Assembly: GCA_022496805.1 (NCBI GenBank)
Contig: CM040088.1
Span: forward strand, 28,154,452-28,218,451
Source of the DNA: Pohlia nutans
Taxonomy: Eukaryota; Streptophyta; Bryopsida; Bryales; Mniaceae
Direction: 5' to 3'
Length of the DNA stretch: 64,000 nucleotides
Shown: positions 1-11,409 of the stretch, one piece after another
Layout of the letters: each line of letters starts with the position of its first letter
How positions within the stretch are numbered: the first letter of the stretch is position 1
Translations under genes and position numbers: made by a program
Notes under the pieces: model-generated
Told to the model about the DNA's origin: nothing
Seen by the model: only the letters and a program-made list of their open reading frames with translations
The model's database searches: none

Positions 1-110
1 AGTTAGAAGCATGAAGATGAGTCTGTAATCACGAAGCATGAAGATGAGATGAGTTGGAAGCATGAAGATGAGTCTCCAATCACGAAGAATGAATTGAAGA
101 TGAGTCGAAA
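1..110. repeat. Short degenerate tandem repeat
   Basis: Three or four imperfect copies of GAAGCATGAAGATGAGT lie head to tail, with ATCACGAAG linkers. The array is cut by the window edge, so its full length is unknown. No coding function is apparent. Confidence 0.7.
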
Positions 111-970
111 ATTGTTACCGACGTCCATGTGGTGGGTGCCAACTTCCAACATTAATTGAAAGAGTTGTTGAAGAATGGGAACTGTGTATTACATGGCAAA
201 TGTTATCTAACAACGAGAATCTTCAACAATGGAAGTCGCTACTATAAAACCCACAAATGCAGTCGCGACAACGTTTGCAAACTTCCAAAGTTACAAAAGG
301 GGGTGTCAAACCTTGCAATGAAGAGCGAGTCACATGACAAGCTTTGTCTAACAATGAGTGACAACCTGCTAATGCAACATCAACAATGATTTACAAACTT
401 CGTAAGTTATAATATGGGCGTGTCAAACCTTGCGATTCCAGCTCCGTGATTTGCAAGCTTGTTACGAATTGGACGCAACTTACACAATTCTGGTTTCCTC
501 GCCTCCTTCTAAAAATTTTGGAACGCAATTCTGAAATCGCTTTCTTCTGCAAATGCAATTTGGAAATTGCCTTCTGCTCTGACACCGCTAGTGCATGAAT
601 GATGTTCTGGTGAATGATGTGTGCTTAGAAAACGGTATTTTTTTCTGAAGGACTTGGAAACTTGTGAAACTGAACGTCAGTACTGGTGGTAGGATTATAT
701 ATATTGTCTGGGAAGATGGCTGTGTGTGTCAAAAGTCTGCACAGTCAGCTACCACCATCATAGTCTGCCACACAATTCAAGAAATTGTCGGTTTAAGTCA
801 CCCAAATTGTTGAAGCCACACAAGTCACACAGTGTCACAATCTGAAACTGTCGGAAAAATGTGGAGAGTTGGTAGTTGGTACTGTAGTTAGCGCGCCCTC
901 AATTTCTGGTCTGCAACGACTTTTATTTCTGTTAAAATTAATACTCACATGCCCACATGCCATGGACTAC
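111..970. other. Anonymous sequence, no gene recognised
   Basis: No convincing reading frame is present. Two diverged copies of a roughly 116-bp segment are recognisable by GTCAAACCTTGC near 306 and 422, so this looks like an old local duplication. Confidence 0.4.
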
Positions 971-1490
971 TTAGAGCATCTCCACTCGTACTCGCTGAAA
1001 TTATTCATTTACATTTGAAGAGTCCTTGCACTTACACTTCCCCACCCTTGCACGCCCCTCACACATCAAAAGTGCACATCAAATAGTCAATGGACCAATC
1101 ACAAGTAGAATGTAGGGATATAGTCAACTAAATAGTGATTTGAAGGGCCATTTCTTAATACGCTAGGATTGAGAGTCAAGAGACATTTTTGAAGAGCCCT
1201 TGGCACTTTTCATCTAGTTCTGGAGTGTGAAGGACTCTGGGAGGGCTGCGGTGGAGTTGCTCTTACATGCCAGCCTTGGGATTCACGTGAAGAATCTGAG
1301 TGAAGATTCAAAAAGGAATTGATTTGCGCTTCCATTTGTAAACTCCGTTGCCTGCCGTACCGGCTTCCGAGCCTGCGACCATCGGAGGCGCTAGGAAACA
1401 ACTATTTTCACGGCCCCTGGTTCCTTTTCTAAGCCTCCAAATTGTCTGTTTGGCGTGCCTCGGGCCCCTCTTGTGCTAGAGATGCTCTAA
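971..1490. mobile_element. MITE L1 (ends TTAGAGCATCTC)
   Basis: A 520-bp segment is bounded by the inverted repeat TTAGAGCATCTC at the left and GATGCTCTAA at the right. A longer segment at 62855-63565 has related ends (TAAGAGCATGCCCAGC). No coding capacity is seen and no clear target-site duplication is visible, so the superfamily is open. AGAGCATCTCC ends are common in plant MITEs. Confidence 0.6.
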
Positions 1491-2484
1491 GTGCACAATT
1501 AGCGAAAAAAAAGAAAAAATGAAAACAAACAATGAAAACAAAGTTGAGGATCACGTGGAAAGTTGAGGATCTTACGTAAATTTTTAATATCAAGTTGAGG
1601 ATCGCGAGCTGTCAGAGGAAATCACTTTCTGAATCCCTAAATGACCGAACAACCATTTTATGGTCTTTGCCCTTTATATACAGGCTTCCCAGGGAAAGTC
1701 TGCATAGCTGTCTGTGTCACAGATGGCTTGGGGAGTGATTGCTGGTACCGAATCTCTTGCTGCGGTTTGTTGCTTTGAGCATTGGCTCATTACTGTCGTA
1801 TGAAGATGAGTTTGGTTGTAATTAATTTACGGTTTGGGGTTTATCGTGAAATTTGACGAGTTTTGTGTGCGCCCTTCACTGCAATTGTGCACACAACATA
1901 AGTGTGTAAATTTGACAGCAAACAGAGGTCCACTAGCTTATGTTTTCTTCATCTCTCCGTTTGATGTAGTAATTGGTTTTGTATGCCTTACCATAGTTTT
2001 GTTCTCTCCGATGGCTTGATAATTTTTTGTGCAGGTTTTGTGATAGAGATTTGATTTTCGCAACAATTTTTGCAATTATGCAGAACTGAGTTGGTTTGCA
2101 TTGCGTAAACTCTACTCCGGAAGTTCGTAGGGGAAAAAGAATAACGCGACGCACGAGAGAGGGCATGAAGGTCAGGTTGGAAAACGATTCCCGCAGCTGT
2201 ACGATTCACTCGTAAGATAAGTTTCTGTATATAATTGCAATTACAAACCTCATTACCAACAAGCGTGCCGTTGGGCAAAAACTGGATTGACGCACCAGGT
2301 GGCTGATTACAGCCGGAAGTTCTGCATTAGGCCCGAGTGGTCTGGGGTTCGATTCTTCTCGACCTTCAAACCTGCAACTTGTACTCCGCTCAAATCGGGG
2401 GTGGCGCACCGATAGACCGTACTCCGTAAAGGACAGGCCATTTTGTTGCAGAGCGTCTTGTGCTTTTTACATTCGCATTCTCTT
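1491..2484. other. Anonymous sequence, no gene recognised
   Basis: The motif AAGTTGAGGATC occurs three times (1541, 1560, 1592). Reading frames here are short and lack features of a real protein. Confidence 0.4.
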
Positions 2485-3135
2485 TTAACCCTTAAAGGTC
2501 TAGAGAGCCCTTTCCGACCAGTATTATACATCAATATTCCATTGTTTTTGGCATGCTTCCACACCTCTTATGGTTTAAGATCAAAAGTGAAGTTAAAATT
2601 CACGTCGACATGATTTTAATGAGCTATTGGGGTCTCAATTTGGAACTTTCTATTTACAACAAATGTCAAATATACGCCAATGTATCTACTATCCCCATTA
2701 AACACTGAATTAGGAATTTTTGCACTTGGCCATATGACAATGCACTTGTTGCCCGTCGAATAAAAATTGACCTTTTTTCAAGTTGCGGGGGGGTATAATT
2801 TTGGTACTCGTGGGTTTTACGGGCCGGGAATTTAGGAAGTGTTAAAGTGGGAATTTTGGGGGTTTCAACTTACTCCAATCAAGAAAATTTGGTCACACAT
2901 GCATTTTAAAATGGTGCATTTGGTACTTCATTTATTCCAAACCAATGTATTAAGGGAGGTAGTCAAAATGGATACAAAGTTATGGACATTTTTCTACCAA
3001 AACATCAAGTCATTCAAATCACTCATGCACGATCAACCAAATAATACACGTTACGCTATACTATACAGCTATTGCTGCTACGTAATGCAACTCATAGTAT
3101 CATGTGTCTCATACGACGTCGACGTACTAAACCTA

Positions 3136-3507
3136 TTAATATGCATCAAGGTCATTCTGCAAACGTTCGTTGTCCATCTCTTCCAATTGTAGTGCAATAT
3201 ACTCCACCAAATGCGGTTTTGCTTCTGTTGGAATTTTGATCTTTGCCTCCGTCAGCTCGCCATGCATTGGCACATTGTTTTCATGTACAAGCCCACTCCT
3301 TGTTCTTATCGGTGCATTTTCCCATGAAAATATAGCCGCGTCTTTGACAACCCATCCGTGTCCCTCACCAGATGACTCCCAAAATGGACATGGTTCTTGA
3401 AACAGTCGGATGCGAGTAGCTTGGATAATTCTGTCTCCCACACTTCTTGGTGCGCATGTCGTTACATTCACCGCTGCCACAGGACTTCCAAATGCTCTCG
3501 CGTCCAT
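3136..3507 (-). CDS. Conserved C-terminal exon of F-family protein
   Basis: This encodes a 123-residue frame starting MDARAFGSP and ending with LDAY and a stop 435 bp from the left end of F1. It is supported as coding because F2 encodes a similar C-terminus at the same place relative to its own terminus: IPTEAKPHLVEYIALQ here against IPNEAKSHILEYVAMQ there, both ending LDAY. The sequence KDAAIFSWENAP aligns loosely with SGVAIWREEATNA in F2. It may be the last exon of a longer gene, because the frame extends upstream without a clear start and a possible acceptor (TTTGCAG) lies upstream. I do not recognise the family, and no transposase motif is visible. Confidence 0.55.
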   Translation of the reverse strand: MDARAFGSPVAAVNVTTCAPRSVGDRIIQATRIRLFQEPCPFWESSGEGHGWVVKDAAIFSWENAPIRTRSGLVHENNVPMHGELTEAKIKIPTEAKPHLVEYIALQLEEMDNERLQNDLDAY

Positions 3508-3711
3508 TGTTTCTTCCACTCCAAAAAAAATGGCAACTCAAACTGCAAATCCATTGATTCAATTTACACAATACCATTCAATATTTTCACACTTTCAAAA
3601 TAGAAATAGCACACTATAGTAATGGAAGGCAACACACTTTCAAAATAGAAATAGCACACTATAGTTATGTAATAAGACTACAATGTACTTACAATCAGAA
3701 TTTCTAATTAA

Positions 3712-4251
3712 CCCCTCTGAAGCGCTCAAACGACCATTTTCTTGTCGCAGCCCGAATCTAACGGGCTGCCCGGAACAAAAAAAATTGAAAAAATAAAAAA
3801 TATTTTAAAATACTACATCAAGTCTATTTTCCAACCCAATTTGAGTTATGGCAATCTGAGTTAAACTCCACCCGGGAGAATTTTTCAAAGTAGATCACTT
3901 CAACATTGTTTTAGTGTTATAAAATTTGCTATTTGGAGAAAGTAATCGGATGATCCTTCCATCATTTCTTTTGCTTTTCTGAATTTTATAATAGATAGCC
4001 CAACTTTAACCAATCATACTAAATTTTGAACTCTAAAATTGAAAATTATAATTTATACAAACTTTCAAAGGTTAATGCTTTTAAATTCATTAAGAAATGA
4101 TCTAAAGTTATTTCTGGAAGTTTGACCGTACGGATAATTTGTAGAAATGATGCCCTACACTTTACTATTGAACCAAACTTCATCAAACATATGGAAGGCA
4201 CATATTATAACACATCTATGTTTTGTCCAATACCCCTCGGGCTTTTAGGGG
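3712..4251 (+). mobile_element. TTAA MITE, family A copy 1
   Basis: The left end is TTAA-CCCCTCTGAAGCGC and the right end GCTTTTAGGGG-TTCA (decayed TTAA). Family A elements are about 540 bp, share an internal segment reading TCAAGTCTACTTTCCAACCC, and end near CAAACATATGGAAGGCAC. No coding capacity is seen. It is inserted in F1. Confidence 0.8.
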
Positions 4252-4286
4252 TTCAGTGTAAGTGTATTTGAGATGATATTCTTTAA

Positions 4287-4939
4287 CCCCTAAGCTCCCA
4301 AGAGACCATTTTGTGGACTCTGCCCAATTTTAACATGTTGCTTGAAACAAAAACATAATTTTTTGAAAAAATCAAAAAATATTTTAAAATACTTCATCAC
4401 ATCTACTTTCCAATCCAATTTGTATTATGTCCATTCAAGTTAAACTCAACTAGGAAGAATTTTTCAAAGTACATCACCTCAACATTGTCTTCATGTTATA
4501 AAATTCACAATGTGGGGAAATCAATGATGTTCCCTCCATCATTTCTTTTTCTTTTGTGAATTTTACAATAGATAAACCAACTTTAACCTATCATGCTAAA
4601 TTTTAAACTCTAAAACTCAAATTTAGAATTTATACAAATTTTCAAAGGTTAATGCATTTAAATTCTTTTAAAACAAATTGGTTTATCTATTGTAAGAAAA
4701 ATAATGAGAAATTTTAAACTCTACAAGTGAAAATTATAATTTATACATTTTCTAAAAGGTTATTGCTTTTAAATTCATTAAAGAAATATCAAAAGTTTTT
4801 TTTGGAAGTTGACCGTATGGATAATTTGTAGAGACGATGCCCTACATTTTGTCTATTGAACCAAATTTCATCAAACATATGGAAGGCACAAACTATCATA
4901 CATCTATTTTTTGTCCAATACTTCTTGGGCTCTTAGGGA
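4287..4939 (+). mobile_element. TTAA MITE, family A copy 2
   Basis: TTAA-CCCCTAAGCTCCCAAGAG opens the element and CTCTTAGGGA-TTAA closes it. It is longer than other A copies because part of its middle (around ACCAACTTTAACC...AAATTC) is partly duplicated. It shares its right TTAA with D1. Confidence 0.75.
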
Positions 4940-4943
4940 TTAA

Positions 4944-5516
4944 CCCCTAAACGTCCTCACCCCACTTTACAATTCAAGAATTGCGAAGATGTCTTATAAA
5001 ATGTCACTAAGAGGGATATTTTGAACTTGATATATGAATAACAGTTGTACAATCATTATGAATTGTTAATTCTATCCATACGGTGATTGTTTTCAACAAT
5101 ATTTTGTATAAAAATTGAAACTTGAAATTGAAAATTCTATTATAATTTGATTACAAGTAAGATATTCACAACTTGTAGATGAATTTTTTTGGTGATTGGT
5201 TGAAATGTAATTATACTCTAAGTGTAGTAACATTTGGAGATTTTTGATTTCCTTATATTTATCACTTGATTTTTATAAGAGCACTTGCACACTGAAATCT
5301 TAGAAATTTTGGGTGAATCACTACAACATGAAATGAGGCATAATTTTTTTGCAAATCATTTCTTTTCTAATCGGATCACATGCATGAAGCTAACTTCCTA
5401 TAAAATATATTCTAAAAAATCCACATTGCAAAAATCAATGAAGGATGAAAAATATCTGTTTGATTTTGTACATAGTCCACATTCTTATTGGTTAGACGTT
5501 TAGGAGTTAGTGATCA
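4944..5516 (+). mobile_element. TTAA MITE, family D copy 1
   Basis: It starts TTAA-CCCCTAAACGTCC and ends GACGTTTAGGAG-TTAG. It is homologous to D2 at 58746-59330, sharing AAGAGGGATATTTTGAACTTG near the left and GAATCACTRCAACAYRAAATG further in. Non-coding. Confidence 0.7.
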
Positions 5517-5520
5517 GGAA

Positions 5521-5800
5521 CTGCTACCATTGATCCTTATATGTCCCAATGTCTAATTTTTAGACTATTAACAAGTTCAAAATCACTTGTCTTTTCCATT
5601 ACTTCTTCAGTGAAAGTTATCCTAATTTGTGGCTATCCCTTATGAAGTTATTGTTCTAAATAATGATTGGATTTAGTGTGTTTTTGGTACATATATTCCT
5701 AAATTTACAAATGTGGAAGTATGTCAAATGGTTTACGATGCCATAATTCCATTGACTCTATTTTTAAAATGTCATTGCAAAAACTAGGTCATATATTTAA
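5521..5800 (+). mobile_element. Partial copy related to TTAA element T3
   Basis: The segment around GATTGGATTTAGT and AAGTATGTCAA matches 52960-53130 inside T3. The right boundary is a TTAA at 5797. The left end is not defined. Confidence 0.45.
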
Positions 5801-5807
5801 CCCTTAA

Positions 5808-6342
5808 CCCCTAAACGCCCAAACGACCATTTTCTAGGTGTTGCCCGAATCTAATGGGCTGCCCCAAATTTTAAAATTATTTTTTGGAAAAATAAAAAAT
5901 ATTTTAAAATACTATATCAAGTCTACTTTCCAATGCAATTTGAATTATGACAATCCGAGTTAAACGCCACCCGGGAGAATTTTTCAAAGTAGATCACCTC
6001 AACATTGTCTTAGAGGTATAAAACTTGCGATTTGGAGAAAGTAATGATGTTCCCTCCATCATTTCTTTTTGAAGTTTACAATAGATAAACCAACTTTAAC
6101 CAATCATGCTAAATTTTAAACTCTAAAATTCAAAACTAGAGTTTATACTAATTTTCAAAGGTTAATGTATTAAAATTCATTAAAATAAAATCTAAAGTTA
6201 TTTTTGGAAGTTCGACCGTACGGATAATTTGTAGAGATGATGCCCTACACTTTATCTATTGAACCAAACTTCATCAAACATATGGAAGGCACATATTATA
6301 ACACATCTATGTTTTGTCTAATATCCCTCGGGCTTTTAGGAG
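5808..6342 (+). mobile_element. TTAA MITE, family A copy 3
   Basis: It runs from TTAA-CCCCTAAACGCCC to GGGCTTTTAGGAG-TTAA and aligns with A1 over its whole length. Inserted in F1. Confidence 0.8.
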
Positions 6343-6346
6343 TTAA

Positions 6347-7379
6347 ATGTCTTCACTACCATTACCCAGTCAAACCTCATCAATTCTTCACATTATAGAT
6401 TCCTATTTTTTTTCTCATATAAAGTACTGTTAAACCAATTTACCTTGAATTTTTCATAAATATTCATATAAAGACAAATTTTATCAGGCTTTCCAAAGTA
6501 TTTAAAAAAAAAATCTTAGTAATTACAAAACATCTTAGGATAGTATGAAGTTTTTAGTGAAGATGTAAATAACAATGATGAACAACAAAGTAATGATGGC
6601 ATGCTTTAGGAGCTTACATAAAAAGAATTTTGATAGAAAAACATTTTCTGCAGAGTATATTGGAATTTTAGGGGTTTTAGCTCTAAAGTGTTATAGAAGA
6701 CAAAATTTATCAATTTTGAAGAACGGTTAATTGGACTAGAAGAAAAAGGTAACCCCAACGAAGGTGTAATCGTGTGACCGTACCTTAAAGAATGAAATGT
6801 AATTTCTTCGCCACTTCGCATTTCATCTGTCCCGTGTGACCTGAACCAATTCCGGAGTGAATGGTTAATCATGTTGGTAATACAAAAGAAGAAAACTAAA
6901 ATTATAGAATTTTAAAAATTTAGGATTTCAAAAATTTACAAATTTTACAAATTTACAAATTCCATAATACTATAAAATTTACAACATTTAATTTTTTCTT
7001 AAATTTACAAATTTTAAAAATATAAAAATAAAAAATTCTACAAGTAAACAAATATTGAAAAAACTTAAAGTTTAACCATTTATAAATTTAATTATCTTTT
7101 GGATATCAAAGATTATCCATCAATTTTTTTAAATATTTACAAAGTCAAAAACAAAAGAAATAAAAAATAAAAAAAATTCAAGTTCAATAATTTCAAAGAT
7201 ACAATGAAAATAAAGTAAACCAAAAACATAAAAAAGAACTAAAAATTTCAACAATACAAAAAATTTAACGATGACTAAAAAATTTAAACCTTAAAAAAAA
7301 AATTTAAAAAAAATAAAAAAATGAAATTATATGTAATATTTAATTTATTTTTTTAAATTAGAAAAAAATTTAAAAAACC
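6347..7379. other. AT-rich spacer inside F1
   Basis: Extremely A/T-rich from about 6880 to 7380, with runs such as AAATTTACAAATT. No gene is recognised. Confidence 0.5.
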
Positions 7380-7575
7380 TAAAGAAACTGCAGTTGCAGT
7401 TAACTGCTAACTGCGGTTAGCTGCTAACTGCAGCTGCGGTTAGCAGTTAACTGCAGCTGCAGCTGGCCCGCCCGCCGCCAGCGGGACGGGGCGGGTTAGG
7501 GGCCAGCTGGCCCTTCTCAACCCCACGGAACTCCGCGGGGTTGAGAAGGCGCGTCCTATGGGAGGACGCGCCTAA
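7380..7575. repeat. GC-rich island of stacked hairpins in F1
   Basis: Several inverted repeats follow each other. Alternating GCAGTTAACTGC palindromes span 7390-7460. AGCTGGCCC pairs with GGGCCAGCT around 7461-7507. A 13-bp perfect stem CCTTCTCAACCCC/GGGGTTGAGAAGG occupies 7512-7549, with a small CGGA/TCCG stem in its loop. A 10-bp perfect stem GGCGCGTCCT/AGGACGCGCC occupies 7548-7572. The island stands out sharply from the AT-rich flank. It may be structural, such as a transposase-binding or RNA-folding region of F1. Confidence 0.8.
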
Positions 7576-7984
7576 GGGACAAGCGTGACTTTTGAAACCC
7601 CGTGTCTATGTAATGCCCATCTTCCCCACTCTATATCTCACTTTTCATATTTTACCTCTCAAAGGTATGTTCTCACACTCTTGTTTTTTTGCAAATGACA
7701 CTAACTACGGTTGTAATGCTCAATATATAGGCATATTAGGACACATATGTGATATTCTTTTAGTAATTGTTTTCCAAAACACATGTGTACGATGCTTTTA
7801 ACCTTTTCTTTGTTTCACTCATTTTAGGCTTGATTCATTGGAGCGAACGTCATTACGCATAATAAGTAAAGGTAGGCATTAATTTCGGAGTTTCGTATTG
7901 TTTTCACCTCGAATCATTTTGTTTTAATTTTAAATACACGTAGTTATGTACAATTGCATTTTGAACATCACATGTGCATCGCAC
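7576..7984. other. Spacer, no gene recognised
   Basis: Ordinary AT-rich sequence between the hairpin island and the tandem array. A 69-residue frame here shows no recognisable features. Confidence 0.4.
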
Positions 7985-10757
7985 AATTAGGCACTAGCTG
8001 CTAAGTTTAAGATACTAAGTCATACGAACTCAATTTTCTCATAGATATCTTAATTTTGAATCAAAAAATTTCATTAGGGACCCTAAAGATTAGGAGCATA
8101 CAAATTTCATGTTAGGTTCCAAGATTCATAGACAAAAGTTGTTAAATTTAGCAATTCTTTTCATAATTTCTCAAATTTGATGTAAATTTGCACAATTCGA
8201 AACATAAAAAATTCGTTAGGACTCGTAGAGGTTAGGGGAATCCAAATTTCATGTTGGGTTTCGAGATTCATCATGAAAAGATGCTAAATTTAGCTAATTT
8301 TGCCATAGCAACTCAAATTTGATGTAAATTTGCACAATTCGAAACACAAAAAAATGGATAGGACTCATCAAGGTTAGGGGAATCCAAATTTTATGTTGGG
8401 TTCCAAAATTGATCATGCAAAGTTGCTAAATTTAACTAATTTTGCCATAGCAACTCAAATTTAATGTAAATTTGCACAATTCGAAAGACAAAAAAATCGT
8501 TAGGACTCGTAGAGGTTAGGGGAATCCAAATTTCATGTTGGGTTCCGAAATTTATCATGCAAAGTTGCTAAATTTAGCTAATTTTGCCATAGCAACTCAA
8601 ATTTGATGTAAATTTGAACAATTCGAAACACAAAAAATTCGTTAGGACTCGCAGAGGTTAGGGGAATCCAAATTTGATGTTGGGTTTTGAGATTCATCAT
8701 GAAAAGTTGCAAAATTTAGCTAATTTAGCCATAGCAACTCAAATTTGATGGAAATTTGCACAATTTGAAAGACAAAAAAATCGTTAGGACTCGTAGAGGT
8801 TAGGGGAATCCAAATTTTATGTTGGGTTCCGAAATTTATCATGAAAAGTTGCTAAATTTTGCTAATTTTGCCATAGCAACTCAAATTTGATGTAAATTTC
8901 CACAATTCGGAAGACAGAAAAATCGTTAGGACTCGTAGAGGTTAGGGGAATCCAAATTTCATGTTGGGTTCCGAAATTTATCATGCAAAGTTGCTAAATT
9001 TAGCTAATTTTGCCATAGCAACTCAAATTTGATGTAAATTTGCACAATTCGAAAACCAAAAAAATCGTTAGGACTCGTCGAGGTTAGGGGAATCCAAATT
9101 TCATGTTGGGTTCCGAAATTTATCATGAAAAGTTGCTAAATTTTGCTAATTTTGCCATAGCAACTCAAATTTGATGTAAATTTGCACAATTCGGAAGACA
9201 GAAAAATCGTTAGGACTCGTAGAGGTTAGGGGAATCCAAATTTCATGTTGGGTTCCGAAATTTATCATGAAAAGTTGCTAAATTTTGCTAATTTTGCCAT
9301 AGCAACTCAAATTTGATGTAAATTTCCACAATTCGGAAGACAGAAAAATCGTTAGGACTCTTAGAGGTTAGGGGAATCCAAATTTCATGTTGGGTTCCGA
9401 AATTTATCATGAAAAGTTGCTAAATTTAGCTAATTTTGCCATAGCAACTCAAATTTGATGTAAATTTGCACAATTCGAAAACCAAAAAAATCGTTAGGAC
9501 TCGTCGAGGTTAGGGGAATCCAAATTTCATGTTGGGTTCCGAAATTTATCATAAAAAGTTGCTAAATTTTGCTAATTTTGCCATAGCAACTCAAATTTGA
9601 TGTAAATTTGCACAATTCGGAAGACAGAAAAATCGTTAGGACTCGTAGAGGTTAGGGGAATCCAAATTTTATGTTGGGTTCTGAAATTTATCATGAAAAG
9701 TTGCTAAATTTTGCTAATTTTGCCATAGCAACTCAAATTTGATGTAAATTTCCACAATTCGGAAGACAGAAAAATCGTTAGGACTCTTAGAGGTTAGGGG
9801 AATCCAAATTTCATGTTGGGTTCCGAAATTTATCATGAAAAGTTGCTAAATTTAGCTAATTTTGCCATAGCAACTCAAATTTGATGTAAATTTGTACAAT
9901 TCGAAATCCAAAAAAATCGTTAGGACTCGTCGAGGTTAGGGGAATCCAAATTTCATGTTGGGTTCCGAAATTTATCATGAAAAGTTGCTAAATTTAGCTA
10001 ATTTTGCCATAGCAACTCAAATTTGATGTAAATTTGCACAATTTGAAAGACAAAAAAATCGTTAGGACTCGTCGAGGTTAGGGGAATCCAAATTTTATGT
10101 TGGGTTCCAAAATTTATCATGAAAAGTTGCTAAATTTAGCTAATTTTGCCATAGCAACTCAAATTTGATGTAAATTTGCACAATTCGAAAAACAAAAAAA
10201 TCGTTAGGACTCGTCGAGGTTAGGGGAATCCAAATTTTATATTGAGTTCCGAAATTTATCTTGAGAAGCTGCTAAATTTAGCTAATTTTGCCGTAGCAAC
10301 TCAAATTTGATGTAAATTTGCACAATTCGAAAGACAAAAAACTCGTTAGGGTTCGTAGAGGTTTGGAAAGTCCAAATTTCCTGATGGGTTCCGATATTTA
10401 TCAAAAAAAGTTGCTTTAATTTAGCAAATTTAGCCACATTCGCTCAAATTTGATGCATATTTGCCCAATTCTTGAGACAAAAAATTCGTTAGGGCTCGTA
10501 GAGGTTAGGGGAGCCCAAATTTCCTGGTGGGTTTCGATATTTATCATGAAAATTTGCTAAATTTAGCAAATTTAGCCATTACTTCTCAAATTTGATGTAG
10601 ATTTGCCCAATTCGAAAGACAAAATTCGTTAGGGCTCGTAGAGGTTAGGGGAGCCCTAATTTCCTGATGGGTTCCGATATTTATCAAAAATAGTTGCTAA
10701 ATTTAGCAAATTTTGCTATTACTTTTCAAATTTGATGTACAGTTGCCCAATTCTTGT
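7985..10757. repeat. 142-bp tandem array with 426-bp higher-order units
   Basis: GTTAGGACTCGTAGAGGTTAG or a close variant recurs at 8215, 8357, 8499, 8641, 8783, 8925, 9067, 9209, 9351, 9493, 9635, 9777, 9919, 10061, 10203, 10345, 10488 and 10628. The spacing is exactly 142 bp until the last two (143, 140). An earlier degenerate unit starts near 8073, giving about 19 units. Units 9067-9492 and 9493-9918 form an A-B-C trimer repeated in order, recognisable by variants GGAAGACAG, TTTCCACAATTCGG and GAAAACCAA. Edge units at both ends are more diverged. The array runs directly into the coding end at 10758. Confidence 0.95.
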
Positions 10758-11102
10758 ACGCTTGGAGATGACGGATTGTACCATGACCTCGAAGGAGTGA
10801 AGTATCGTCGTGTGGGAGAGGAGGGTAACTACACATATGAGCAGGTCGCCTCCATTTTAGAGGGTGACTTAAACGCGGGTAGCATTCCTTTTCTAGTGGC
10901 GGAAGCCATGGTCACGAGAGCATTGGATTATGCTGATCTTAGAACCCCTTTAGAGATTAGAGCACTATTTAGGGAGCAACAGTTGGAGAACGAAACAAGA
11001 GAGGAGGTAGAAACTCAGTCCTCTCAGGTGATTCCTGAGACCCAAGAGATGGAGCAGTTGTACAGATTGGAAAAGTACGCTAGGCGGTACCCTTTGATGT
11101 AG
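10758..11102 (+). CDS. C-terminal exon of unrecognised F1 gene
   Basis: An open frame of about 114 residues starts TLGDDGLYHDLEGVKYRR and ends RRYPLM and stop, 291 bp from the right end of F1. Composition is protein-like: balanced charges and a Glu/Gln-rich helical tail (EQQLENETREEVETQSS). Upstream the frame dissolves into the 142-bp array, so the rest of the gene was displaced or the array lies in an intron. No acceptor site is obvious. I do not recognise the protein. With the minus-strand coding end near the left terminus it gives F1 two outward-facing genes. Confidence 0.5.
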   Translation, partial: TLGDDGLYHDLEGVKYRRVGEEGNYTYEQVASILEGDLNAGSIPFLVAEAMVTRALDYADLRTPLEIRALFREQQLENETREEVETQSSQVIPETQEMEQLYRLEKYARRYPLM

Positions 11103-11409
11103 TAGGATAGTGCAAATATCATTTACTTTGCAGTGCGTGCCTTCATTTATATATGAAATGAAGTGTTTTGTATTGATTTTCTATTGGATAGTAATAAAAC
11201 AATATTGCACGTTATGTTTGATTTTCTTTTAATACATGGAAAATTTGATATGAATGAATTTGTTGTTGTCATTTTGAAAATGAAAATATATGAAATTTCA
11301 GGGGAGTAAAAATTCAAAATAGTGCAAATTTTGCACCATTGTAGCCATCGGACAATGCACTTGGCCAAGTGCAAAAATTCCTAATTCAGTGTTATTAGCC
11401 CTTTAAGGG

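Larger units (their letters stand above)
2701..11393. mobile_element. F1, 8.7-kb TIR transposon of unrecognised family
   Basis: The ends are 32-bp perfect inverted repeats starting AACACTGAATTAGG and ending GCACTTGGCCA. They are flanked by the identical 4-bp duplication ATTA (2697-2700 and 11394-11397). A related element with the same end architecture (F2) lies at 28951-30844. F1 carries a conserved coding end on the minus strand near its left terminus (3136-3507) and another on the plus strand near its right terminus (10758-11102), so genes point outward. The interior holds insertions A1, A2, D1 and A3, an AT-rich stretch, a hairpin island and a 142-bp array. No DDE transposase is recognisable. 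Probably non-autonomous or decayed. Confidence 0.8.

Noticed and set aside
2286..2420. tRNA- or SINE-like segment with GGTTCGATTC (B-box-like)
   Set aside because: No cloverleaf could be drawn and no convincing A box or acceptor stem is present at the right distance.
2206..2564. Minus-strand frames with ESNPRPLG-like text
   Set aside because: Overlapping frames in an element end, no homologue recognised, probably chance.
2697..2705. F1 as a CACTA (EnSpm) element, because CACTG appears near the ends
   Set aside because: The bases outside CACTG are AA on the left and TT on the right, part of the inverted repeat. The true duplications are the 4-bp ATTA and TTAG.
7985..10757. CRISPR-like array
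   Set aside because: Units are contiguous 142-bp repeats without unique spacers.
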